Shown one piece after another: positions 1-10,497 of a stretch of 64,000 bases of DNA. Source of the stretch: Phycomyces blakesleeanus NRRL 1555(-) (lineage: Eukaryota; Mucoromycota; Mucoromycetes; Mucorales; Phycomycetaceae); contig NW_017265153.1 in assembly GCF_001638985.1 (NCBI RefSeq), positions 307,776 to 371,775 on the forward strand, read 5' to 3'. Each line of letters starts with the position of its first letter. The first letter of the stretch is position 1. The position numbers were made by a program, and so were the translations under genes. Under the pieces are notes generated by a model. It made no database searches, had not been told where the DNA came from, and was given only the letters and a program-made list of their open reading frames with translations.

Positions 1-749
1 GCTTACATAAAAAAAAAAGAACTAAATACTAAATACTAATCAAACAACCAATTAACTTTTGACCAGAGGTTGCTATAGAGATCATAGCATCATACTTCTT
101 GTAGATATATAAATCAAAGGAACATAGCCATTTAAAAGTATTTTAATATCATAAATAGTTGACATCAAGACACTTGTATCGGAGGCACTTTTCCGTTTTG
201 GTAGAGATAAGTTTGGTGCTATTCCGGACTGAGTTCGATATTTTAAAAAAGAGGGAAAATAAAACAAAAAAAAAAGTAGAAAGAAAAACCAAGTTTGTGT
301 AGGCTACAGTGGTTTAAATAGCATAGATAGATAGATAAATACGCGCATACATATGTAAGTATAAACACATAAAATAAAGGAGGGGGGGAGAAAACAAGGG
401 TTGGGAGTGTCAAAGGGCAAGTACACCAACTACACCAACTATATCAAGAACATAAAGAAGCACAAGCATGAAGCATGAAGCACAAAAAAAAACAAGGGCA
501 CAAAATGATAATAATAATAATAATTATTTTAATTTTAATTCTAATTCTAATTCTAAATTCACTTTCAATCTATTTTTTTTATATTTTATTTCTCGTTTCT
601 CGATCCCTTATTTCTCGACCTTTGATACTTCTTCTTCTTTTGCTTCTTTACCTATATTTCATTTCTTTATCTATTTTTTTCTCTCTCTCTTCTTTTCTTC
701 TTTTATATATCCACATAGTCCAACTTTGGGCAAATATTATACCCAAGTC
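1..749. other. 5' spacer upstream of the first gene
   Basis: AT-rich, with a poly-purine stretch around 375-400 and a long pyrimidine-rich tract (about 560-715) just before the first gene, which looks like a fungal core promoter. A short minus-strand open frame (82-267) has no recognisable domain and I do not call it. Confidence 0.5.
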
Positions 750-2798
750 ATGGAGTCATTCCTAACCACGTTACCACCATATGTACACACCTTCCTCAAC
801 AAACACCCTCCAACAGACACCTTCCATCTTCTCCGAGAACTCATCTGCTTTGCAGTCCTCTATTCAAATGATCGCCAACGCATCGCAACAATGTCACAAG
901 AACTCATGGACAAGGAAGAAAAGGTACACATTCACAGGCACGCCCTTTTCTTATATGTTTACTTTAAACAACTGCTGATTAATCCAGAATATGTATAGTC
1001 TATACGTCCGAATATCAATGACGACAAAGAAGACTCTCTTCACCATGACACCGAAGACACCATTACTGAAGACAGCGTAACTACCGAAGAAAAAGACGTC
1101 ATTCCGGATCGTAAAGCAAACATGCCCTACACATTCCCTGATTGGTGGGGTCATCAAGAGTTCGAGCCACCTGCACGGCCACCAAAAGAAAACACTAGTA
1201 AGCTTTATTTTATTTATATATAAATCTATTGCTGTGTACACATGGCCAACTCAATTTCTTATTTTATTTTCCTATTATTATTATTTTTTAATACTAAAAA
1301 AAACATAAAAAGTAAAAGAAACAGCACACGAGGTTATAATCGAGTCTTCGCCCCTTCCTAAAGTGGCAGCTTGGATTCCCTGTGAGTGAAGGAAGGCCGT
1401 GTTTGGTAGATTGTGTTGTTGACTGACCAACGAAAGGAATTGTCGATTATCTAGGGGAACAGCCTCCACGTGAAAGGAATAAAGGCTTTAGAACAACAAG
1501 GTACATCATTATAGCAAACACAATCATTCAAGAATCACACCAACCTAAATCAACTAACTAACTAACTAACTAACCAACCAAAAAATAAATAAATAAATAA
1601 ATAAATAAATAGTCTTGACAGTAAACCAATTCCAAACTTGCGATCTTATTTGGAAGAATACGTTCCACCAAATAAAAAACCATCAGAGCAAAAGAAGTCA
1701 ACTGAGCCAAAAAGCTCTGTTCAACAATTCATTGCTGCTCAAAAGGCACTCAAACGCAATTCATGTAAGGAATATGTTATAATTACCCTTATCCATCTTC
1801 AAGAAACCAAAAGACAAAACAAAACAAAAAAATATTATGAGTTTAAGTAACTGATACCAATGAATTCTGTTTATTCAACAGCGCCCCTCTCTGAATCTCC
1901 AATCACTGTAGTGCCCTTGAAGCCCGTCTCTCCCCCTGTAGAAATCCCAAAGGTAGTAGAGAAACCAGACCCTATCATCACCACAAAGCTATCAATTGCC
2001 GGTAGCACCCTCACAGTAAATAGCAAACATACCAAACAAACAAAAGCCGCAACCACCGGAACACGTACGACCAAAACAACTACCCCTTCTCCACCTCATT
2101 CTCCACCAACCACCACTCGTCCCACATCTACCAGACCATCCAGCACCAGACTAGCAACAGCACCTGCACCTGCGCCAGCACCCATTCATCACACTCATAC
2201 TCACGTTCGCAACCACACACCATCATTACCCAAACAAGACTCAACAGCCCCACCCAGAAACACCACTCCAAAACTATCCCCCACAAAACCCACTCCAGCA
2301 AAACCCTCGACCGCAAAACGCAACTCTGTGTTGGTCGTTAGACCCAGTCCATCGGCTGCTGTGGTGAAACCAATTGCAGCCATACCCGCACACATCAAAA
2401 TAGAAACCGCCGCTGCCTCTGCTGCTGCCGCTGCCGCCTCTGCTGCTGCCGCTGCTGCCATTGCAGCTGCAAATACTCCCCCACCTCTTCTTCGATCATC
2501 GTCTGGATACCGTCCACGCCAGACTGCTACGGTCCGAGCCAGAGCTGAACATGCAAAGAATCAGCAAGTGTTACACGAGGAAGAAAAGCGCAAGGCCGCG
2601 TTGCTAGCCGCCGCCACAGGCCCACGGAAGCTTAGCCGAAGTGGTTCCCAAATGCGACCAAAGTCAACCGTTCCGCCGCCCACATCAGTTGCCAAAGACC
2701 CCATCAAAGTAGAAAGACGTAGAACCATGCCTCCTCTTAGTACAACCGCTACAGTAGAGCCCATTATCAGACGAGAAAAGAAACCAGTGAGAAAATAA
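750..2798 (+). CDS. Low-complexity Pro/Thr/Ala-rich protein of unknown function
   Basis: I do not recognise the family. The model has six exons: 750-923, 999-1197, 1325-1381, 1455-1500, 1622-1764 and 1882-2798, all GT-AG with matching phases, giving 511 aa. Residues 1-58 look like a folded helical N-terminus (begins MESFLTTLPPYVHTFLNKHP). An acidic linker follows, then a conserved-looking PYTFPDWWGHQEF stretch near residue 105. The last exon encodes a long basic, disordered tail rich in P, T, S and A with an alanine run (about 2410-2475), ending in Lys/Arg-rich segments. An in-frame ATG exists at 468, but it would add Asn- and Phe-rich sequence from the pyrimidine tract, so 750 is preferred. 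The tail could be a nucleic-acid- or microtubule-binding region, but that is only a guess. It converges on RNR1. Confidence 0.6.
1556..1612. repeat. Tetranucleotide repeats (CTAA and AAAT) in an intron
   Basis: A CTAA run is followed by an AAAT run inside intron 4 of the first gene. The repeat lies close to the 3' splice site, so length changes could alter intron size. Confidence 0.8.
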
Positions 2799-2840
2799 AA
2801 TAAAATAAAATAAAATAAAAAATAAAATAAAATAAAATAA
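2792..2840. repeat. AAAAT pentanucleotide microsatellite
   Basis: About nine near-perfect units begin within the last codons and stop of the first gene and run into its 3' end; one interruption by an extra A near 2820. Confidence 0.8.
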
Positions 2841-3992
2841 GATATATATATATATATATAATATAACATAATATTAAATGAAATAAAATAAAATACACAG
2901 CAAATTTTCAGTTGAATATTTTTTTTTAAAAAAAAACCCCCTACCATGTGTATTCTGTATATGTAGATATTCATATGTGTATATTTTGTATTTTAAAATA
3001 GAGAAAAAAAAAGAATTACATTTCAAATATTACACATGAAGTTTGACATCAAAATGTAATGTAGCCTGTGCAACTTATCCCTCTTCTTTATCACCAGTTT
3101 ATATTAAATCTTGTTTTTTTTTTACTATGATTTCAACAATACTTTCAAATACATATATACGTATATATGTATACTTGGTGTCTTGTACTTTCTTTTCTTT
3201 TTCTTTTCTTTTTTCATTAAATCATTCAATTGTGTGACAAATTGTATGGATTGAAACATGGTTTGCCACTTGGAATACAAAAGAAGATGTGTAGATCAAA
3301 GAACAAAAACCCCCTCAAAAAATAAATAAAGGAGAAAAATAAAATAAAATAGAAAAATAGAGGGGGGAAAAGGCAGAAGGGAGGGATTATTTGAAGAGAC
3401 TACTGTGTGGTTGTGTAAGAGAGCATTTGTTAATACTACTTTGTTACAAAGCCTATATATAATATATATATAATTGGTCTTTGACAGATTGACTGACTGA
3501 CTGACTTCTTGAAATATTTGTGTGGATCACACATTTGGTATCATTCAACTCCTTTATAAGATTGTGACATTTAATATAAAAAAATAAAAAAAAATTATAA
3601 CAGAATGAATGATTTTTTATTTGAAATTGCTTGGATTGCTTGAATTGCTTGATTGATTGAGTAAGTGAGTGAGTGAGTGAGTGAGTGAGTGATAGATAGA
3701 TAGATAGATAGGTTAGGTTAGGTAGATAGGTAAAATGTATAGTTGGAAAGATATGTAGAAAAAAAAAGGGTAGAAAAAGGGGGAGGAAGAGGAGGGAGAT
3801 AAGAAAGACAAAAGTAAAAAAAAAAAAAAAAAGGTTTGGTGTGAAATGCGTTATAAAGAAGAAAAATAAACTACTACTACTACTAGTAAAGATGAAGGCA
3901 TTTTTCTATACATACAAATTATTATTATTATTATTTTATATGAATCGGATGCTATTTTTTGTTTTTGTTTTGTTTGCTGGATGGTGAAATTA
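2799..3992. other. Convergent spacer between the first gene and RNR1
   Basis: Shared 3' flank of two tail-to-tail genes, rich in A and T homopolymers, an (AT)n run near 2842, a GTGA/GATA microsatellite (3664-3710) and an A17 tract near 3815. No gene seen. Confidence 0.6.
3661..3730. repeat. GTGA and GATA tetranucleotide repeats
   Basis: About seven GTGA units run directly into five GATA units and then three GGTTA-like units, all in the spacer downstream of RNR1. Confidence 0.85.
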
Positions 3993-6474
3993 TTATCCAC
4001 TGCAACTAACACAGGCATCTTTGTTATCGATCGAACAAACCATATCAGCTTCATTCTCTTTGCTGGTCTTGTCTCGGTACTCCTTGAGAGAAAGTTGATC
4101 GACAGTGAATTTGATTGCATCGACAGCAGGGCGAGTACGGAGGTAGTACATTCCGGTCTTCAATCCCTTTTTCCAGCCATAAAAGTGCATACTTGTCAGC
4201 TTGCCAAAGTTGGCCTCGCCAATAAAGATATTCAAACTCTGGCTCTGGTCAATGTAAGCACCACGATCAGCGGCCATATCAATGATAGTACGCTGTGCAA
4301 TCTCCCACACGGTCTTGTAAAGAGCCTTGATGTGAGGAGGGATAATTGCGATGTTCTGGATAGAACCACTGTCTGACATGATCTGGTTCTTGACATTGTC
4401 GTTCCAGAGACCCATCTCAACCAAGTCCTTGAGCAACCAAGGGTTGACGATCTGGAACTCACCAGCCAGAACACGGCGTGTGTAGAGGTTAGAAGTGTAG
4501 GGCTCGAAACATTCGTTGAAGCCGAGAATTTGTGAAGTGGATGCTGTGGGCATGGGAGCAACCAGCAGGGAGTTGCGAACACCATGCTTTGCGATCTTGG
4601 CCTTTAGGCTCGTCCAATCCCACAAGTTGGTAGGTGTGACGCCCCACATGTCAAACTGCAATTTACCCTTGGACACAGGAGAGCCAGCGTAGGTCTCGTA
4701 AGGGCCCAAGGTCGCAGCAATTTCCATGGATGCCTCAAGTGCGGCGTGATAAATGGTCTCAAAGATCTGAATGTTGAGCTCCTTGGCCTCGGGGGAATCA
4801 AAGGGATAACGCATGAGCATAAACGCATCAGCCAGACCCTGGACACCCAAGCCAATAGGACGATGGCGCATGTTGGACAGCTCGGCTTCAGGTACAGGAT
4901 AGTAGTTGACATCAATAATCTTGTTCAGGTTCTTAGTGACCACCTTTGTGACAGCATGGAGCTTCTTGAAATCAAAGTACTCGCGGTTGACAACATATGT
5001 GGGAAGGGCAAGACTGGCCAAGTTGCACACAGCGACCTCATCAGGGCTAGAGTACTGGACAATTTCGGTACACAAGTTGCTTGATTTGATGGTACCCAAA
5101 TTCTGCTGGTTGGATTTGCGGTTGCAGGCATCCTTGTAAAGCATAAAGGGATTACCGGTCTCGGTCTGGGCCTCTAGAATGGCATACCACAACTTCTGAG
5201 CCTTGATTGTCTGGCGAGCACGGCCCTCACGCTCATACTGGAGGTAGAGTGCATCAAACTCATCTCCCCATACATCCGCAAGTCCGGGAGCCTCACTTGG
5301 GCAGAACAAAGACCATTCGCCATTCTCTTCAACACGACGCATGAACATGTCTGGGATCCACAGAGCATAAAACAGATCACGGGCACGGATCTCATCCTTG
5401 CCAAAGTTCTTGCGCAAATCCAAGAATGTGAAAATGTCAGGGTGCCAGGGCTCGAGGTACATGGCAAATGCACCCGGACGCTTGTTTCCTCCCTGATCCA
5501 CATAGCGAGCAGTATTGTTGAACACACGCAACATGGGCAAGATACCGTTAGAGTAGCCATTGGTTCCGGCAATGTATGATCCAGTAGCACGGATGTTGTG
5601 AATGCTCATGCCAATGCCACCAGCAGTCTTGGAAATCTGGGCGCAGATCTTCAAGGTTGCATAGATACCTTCAATAGAGTCTTCCTTCATTGTCAGCAAG
5701 AAGCAGGATGACATCTGAGGACGAGGTGTGCCTGCATTGAACAAAGTTGGACTGGCGTGCGTAAAGAATTTTTCGGACATGAGGTTGTAGGTCTCGATTA
5801 CCGAGTCAATGTCATCACCGTGAATTCCGACCGAGACACGCATGATCAGATGTTGGGGACGCTCTGCGACCTTTCCGTTGATCTTGAGAAGGTAAGAACG
5901 CTCGAGGGTTTTGAAGCCAAAGAAGTTGTATCCGAAATCACGGTCATAAATGATTGCAGAGTTGAGTCTTTCGGCATTCTTGGCCACAACATTGTAAGTA
6001 TAGTCCGAAATCATGGGCGAGTGCTTGTCGGTCTTGGGGTTGATGTATTTATGAAGATCCTCAATAACCTGTGAGAACACCTTTTTGGTCTCTTTGTGGA
6101 GGTTAGAGATCGCAATACGGGCAGCGAGTATGGCGTAGTCGGGGTGAGCGGTGGTCATGTAGGCTGCTGTCTCTGCAGCCAAATTATCCAATTCGACAGT
6201 TGTAACACCCTGATAGACACCCGAGATAACCTATTTGAATCATACGAACAATAAAATATATAAGTTCCTAGTATATCTACACATTACACATCACACTACA
6301 CACAGTTGCTTGTTGAAATGTCCAACTGCAATTCCAAAAAAAAAAAAAAAACATTTTCGTTATACCTTTTGGGCAATTGAAGTGGGATCAATGTAGTTCA
6401 TGTCCAAACCATAGCACAACTTGTTAATTCTGGCAGTAATCTTTACAATGAGATTTCGATTAGTAATACATTCT

Positions 6475-6508
<34 letters not shown>

Positions 6509-6681
6509 ACAAAAAGATAAATGAGCATAATTCTTACCTTGTCAAAGGCGACATTCTCACGGCGACCATCTATGATACGTATCAAATTAATATACAGACA
6601 CTTGTACACCTTTGTGTTTGCTTGCTTGCTTTCTTTCCTTCTAATAGACTTCTTTAACTTACCTCTTTTGTAAACAAACAT
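3993..6681 (-). CDS. RNR1: Ribonucleoside-diphosphate reductase large subunit
   Basis: Class Ia ribonucleotide reductase R1, which reduces ribonucleoside diphosphates to deoxyribonucleotides in the cytosol with the small R2 subunit. Exons are 6681-6663, 6569-6538, 6440-6366 and 6230-3993 (787 aa, close to the human R1 length). The first two coding exons are only 19 and 32 nt. Joining them gives [17 protein letters not shown], the start of the ATP-cone allosteric domain. Catalytic features are intact: the SSCFLLTM cysteine near residue 217, the N-x-C-x-E radical/acid-base triad in [12 protein letters not shown] near 425-430, the second active-site cysteine in VAVCNLASL, and the C-terminal redox pair in ACVSCSG at the very end. 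Three ACGCGT boxes lie upstream, implying G1/S transcription. The reading frame is undamaged. Confidence 0.97.
6478..6504. repeat. (CA)n dinucleotide repeat in an RNR1 intron
   Basis: About 13 CA units within the second intron of RNR1. Confidence 0.9.
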
Positions 6682-7902
6682 ATTATCTGTAAAGTCTAAT
6701 ATATATGTAGATATCTTTGTGTATGTATATGTATGTATGTGTGTGTATATGTATGTATGTGTCTATGTACAAAATATGTAAAGAGAAGGGTTTGGTTGTC
6801 TTTCGTGTGTTTTTGAAAGAAGTTGAACTACAGGTGAAATAGAAAGAAAAAAGAATAGAAGAATAAGAACGCGTATTGAAAGTTGAGCTTATATACCTTG
6901 AACCTAAAAAAAAATATAATATAAATAAATAAATAATAGAATAAAATAAAACCCCAATAACCAATAACCAATAACCAAGAAAATATTAAAACAAAAAAAA
7001 AATACAAAAAATTAATATATAAAAGAACGCGTTCTTACGCGTCGCTAAACTCGACTAAACAAATCCGACTGTCACATTTTTCAACGCGGCGACTGATGGA
7101 TGGGTCGGAAGATGAGAATTGAGCTGGAGTACAAAAAAAGAAAGAAAGAAAGAAAGAAAGAAACCTCTTAAAGTGCACACACATACACACAAAGAGGATA
7201 CTGGGAAAGGTTAAAAGGGGTTCCTATAAGATGATTTCTAGTAAAGCAAGAAAGAGAGGAAGAGATAAAGAGATAAAGAGAGGAAGCATGAGATTTTTGC
7301 CATTTTTTTTATATATTTTTATTGTGATTAAAATATTTGATATAATCAATAGAAATTCATATATCAAATCTGATAAATAGTATTTATATTCATTTATTTG
7401 GTTTAAGGAAGGGTGATATGAGGTAAGGGCATGTGATATTCAAGGAAGGCTAGTATATTCCTTATACCATCTTCTTGCTTTTATTAATGAATGGTTGTGA
7501 CCTGACTTGTCCTTGAAGAAATATATAGATTTTTTTTTATATTTAATCTAATGCAGAATCCATTAAATCAAGAAAGCCTTCTTCTTTGTCTTTCTTTCAT
7601 TTTTCTTAAATTCAAATAAACAAACAAATGAATAAATATCACCACTAACCTTATTTAATATGTATCTGTGGGTGGGTAGGTGGGGTGTACTTATTCACAT
7701 AGAAGATACGATGCATAGACATTTATATATTGTCTTTAAAGGAGCTTCTAAAGAGAAGTATTGGATCATAAGGTCTGTGTTTATTTATATATATATATAT
7801 TTTGAAAGTGTACGTGTCTTTGATGCAAATGGGAATGTGAATGTAAGTCTTTAAATAAATAATAGTAATTGTAATAATAATAAAAAACTTAAAAAAAAAA
7901 GT
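6682..7902. other. RNR1 promoter and downstream flank of the next gene
   Basis: Both neighbours are on the minus strand, so this is the RNR1 promoter side plus the 3' end of the polyQ gene. It holds GT-rich repeats (6715-6770), the three MluI boxes, a GAAA run (7138-7163) and AT-rich filler to 7900. No further gene seen. Confidence 0.6.
6869..7042. promoter_or_regulatory. Three MluI cell-cycle boxes (MCB) upstream of RNR1
   Basis: ACGCGT occurs at 6869-6874, 7027-7032 and 7037-7042, that is 188 to 361 bp upstream of the RNR1 ATG. The second copy sits in the perfect palindrome GAACGCGTTC, and a one-mismatch copy (AACGCGGC) lies near 7084. In ascomycete yeasts this element is bound by MBF (Mbp1/Swi6 or Res1-2/Cdc10) and drives G1/S transcription of ribonucleotide reductase genes. 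MBF binding here is inferred from the motif, its density and the target gene. Confidence 0.7.
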
Positions 7903-9133
7903 CTACTGTAGGCCACGAACTCTCAACTGCTCTTCTACCAGCTCTCCAATCTTGCTGGCAAATGCCTGCTTGGCATCATCGTTGATCTGGAGGTGGTGTC
8001 GCTTCTCGAACGCGTCAACAAGGGTGAGATAATCAGCAGTTGGGTACACAGGAAGGTTGGCGTAAACGCCAGGAGCAAGTTCGATGTTGAACGAGAACAA
8101 AGGTGCCTCTTCTACTGGCTCTGGTGCGTATTCTAAAGGAGCTGGGGCAACAGGAGCAACAGGAGCAGGAGGGGCGGCAGGCTTGGGAGCGTACTTTGAA
8201 GCAGCGGCACCTTGACTGAATAGTGGGTTGTAGGCTGAAGTAGAGGTCGATGCTTGGGCTGGAGGAGGAGGAGAAGAAGTAGGGGGAGGATGGTGGTAGG
8301 CTGGCTCTTGGAAAACAGGAGCAGCAGCCGGCTCCGAAACGGTCTTTGGTGCGTACTTTGATGCAGCGGCACCTTGCTGGAAGGTTGGTGCGTACTTTGA
8401 TGCGGCGGCACCTTGCTGGAAGGCGGGGGCGGGGACGGCAGGAGCGGCAGGAGCAGCATGCTGTGGTGCGTACCTGGATGTCGAAGAGCTCTGGCCATAG
8501 CCGGGTCGTGCTGCAGATGCAGCGGGAGCAACAGGTGGAGCAGGAGCAGCAGGAGTCGCTGCCTTTTCCCAGAACGGGGTGTCCGCCAACGTGCCTGATC
8601 CCCAGGCTGTATTCTGGGATCCAGGAGGAGGGCGACGTGTGGTGGATGGAACATTTGATGGTGGTGCTGGCGTGTAGGGCTTGTACTTTGAGGAAAATGG
8701 CTTGGGTGTTGGTCTAGAAGTCCCGGCACTGAATCCACCTCTCTTCTTTTTGCCACCACGCGACGAAGCTGACTTGGGCATCGGCCCACCCTTTCCCAAA
8801 CGCTGGTTGAGAATCATCTGTTCGTCGACCGGCTTGAAGTTTGCACCTTTTCTGTGCAAGTTTCCTGAGCCGATACCACTGGCTTTTATCTTGACATTAG
8901 GATCCATAAGTGAATTCCAGTCTCCCATAGTTACGGTCAACTGTGGTGCAGCGTTCTTGGTGTCTACTGCCTGAGTTCCCCAGGAACCAATATTGAGGGG
9001 GGCGTATCCGTCATCCTCTTCTTCTTCCTCTTCGTCGGTGAATTCTTCGTCATCGTCATCACTCTCAGCTGGGGGGATGCTTCCCCAGCCGTTCGCTTGT
9101 GGAGCAGCAGCAGCAGCAGGAGGAGCCTGCTTC

Positions 9134-9190
<57 letters not shown>

Positions 9191-9351
9191 GGTGGTGGTG
9201 GTGGTTGCTGTTGTTGTCTTTGGACTGGTGGCCAGTTGTTGGCTCCATTGAGGGTGTTTCCAGTACTAGCTTTGGGGGCATTCATGTCACCCCAAGATGC
9301 ACCCAGGTTTCCGGCAGGGTTTCGGGTAAAAAAATTGTTAATACCGGTCAT
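7903..9351 (-). CDS. PolyQ/Pro/Ala-rich protein with QGAAASKYAP repeats
   Basis: Single-exon gene, 482 aa, family not recognised. Order of features: N-terminus MTGINNFFTRNPAGNLGASW; a proline run then 19 glutamines near residues 55-75; an acidic patch of D and E near 100-115; a basic Gly/Lys segment (RGGKKKRGG) near 200; a long Pro/Ala/Ser region carrying three close copies of QGAAASKYAP; and a C-terminal stretch of about 65 residues that looks folded (starts SFNIELAPGVYANLPVYP, ends EEQLRVRGLQ). Start ATG at 9351 has no in-frame alternative upstream in the promoter. The mix of disorder, glutamine run and short repeats suits a scaffold or RNP/actin adaptor, but I cannot assign a role. Confidence 0.75.
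9133..9190. repeat. Coding GTT/AAC triplet repeat (polyglutamine)
   Basis: A nearly pure run of 19 trinucleotides coding glutamine (CAA on the minus strand) within the polyQ gene. Such pure codon runs are expected to be length-polymorphic. Confidence 0.9.
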
Positions 9352-10497
9352 GTTGTATTAAGAGTGTATATATATATATATGTGTGTGTGTATAAAAATA
9401 AAAACAAGATAAACTAAGGGTAAAGAACAAGCTTTTTTTTAGTTGAATATTAATGGGTAGATCGTGTAAACAATTATTTCCCGTATGAATAATGTTGTGA
9501 CTGGTTTATGGCATTATATCGTTTCAGATCTCTTTCATATCATATACATATTGATAAATCATGTAAGATAAAATAATATTATATACATATAATAATATAT
9601 ATTATTCAGGGCAACATTCCACTTTAAATATTTTAATATATAAAATAAAATAAAATAAAATAAAATGAAAGCCAAATAGGAACAAAAGAAGAAAAGAAAA
9701 ATCTCCAGAACTTTGTGCAAGTGTGACAAGGTAAAAGACCACATACATAAAGACAAAATTAAGAAAGAAAGAAAAAACAATAGATATATATATATAGCTT
9801 TTATAGGAAAGCCACAAAGTCTACTTTTGGCTCTGATTAACAAATATATATTATATATTATATTATTGGTATTTTAATAAAAGAGGAGGGAGGGGTAGTC
9901 AGCGTAGTTAGTGAACTTTATTCATAATTTATTTTAGTAATTACCAAGCTTGGTGTATATTTTATTAAGTCTGTTCCAGATAATCGTTTCTTTTGTTTTC
10001 TTATGTCCTTTGACATGCGAAGTCTTTCCAATTATAACAATTTTCATTTAACCAACATCATCTTTATCATTATCATAAAAGAAAAATGAGTGATAAAACA
10101 CATCACCTTGTATTATTAACATTTTTTTTTTGTGGGCGTGTGTATTTTTAAAATAGTAGTAAGAATTAAAGTCGATCTACTTGTTCAAGAACAGTGATCA
10201 AGACTTTATCTATGTATATATTAAAAGAAGAAGTAATAAAAGTAGTAGTAGTAGTAGTAGTAGAGGAAGAGGTAAATAGAGAGAGAATAAAATGTACATT
10301 AGGATTTTATAGAGAATTTGTGTAATAAAGAAAACCGAAGAGAAAATGAATAAAAGGAGAAAGGAGAGAAGAAAAGAAGAGAAAGATAAATTATTACTAT
10401 TTTGTGCTTATGCGTGCTTGTGTGTGTGTGTATATGTATGTGTTGTATATGTTGTATGTGTTTATGTTTTAGGGTTGTAGGGTTTTTGGGGTGGATT
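9352..10497. other. Spacer between polyQ gene and RasGEF
   Basis: Promoter of the minus-strand polyQ gene and 3' flank of the RasGEF gene. It contains TA and AAAAT repeats near 9630-9665 and a TAG triplet run (10241-10263). No gene seen. Confidence 0.6.

Noticed and set aside
468..749. Upstream in-frame ATG at 468 for the first gene
   Set aside because: The extension is translated pyrimidine- and A-rich promoter sequence (Asn and Phe runs) with no conserved look; the ATG at 750 begins the folded N-terminus.
8133..9417. Long open frames overlapping the polyQ gene on both strands
   Set aside because: They are shadows of the triplet repeats and GC-rich codons; they give poly-Leu, poly-Cys or poly-Asn runs without domains.
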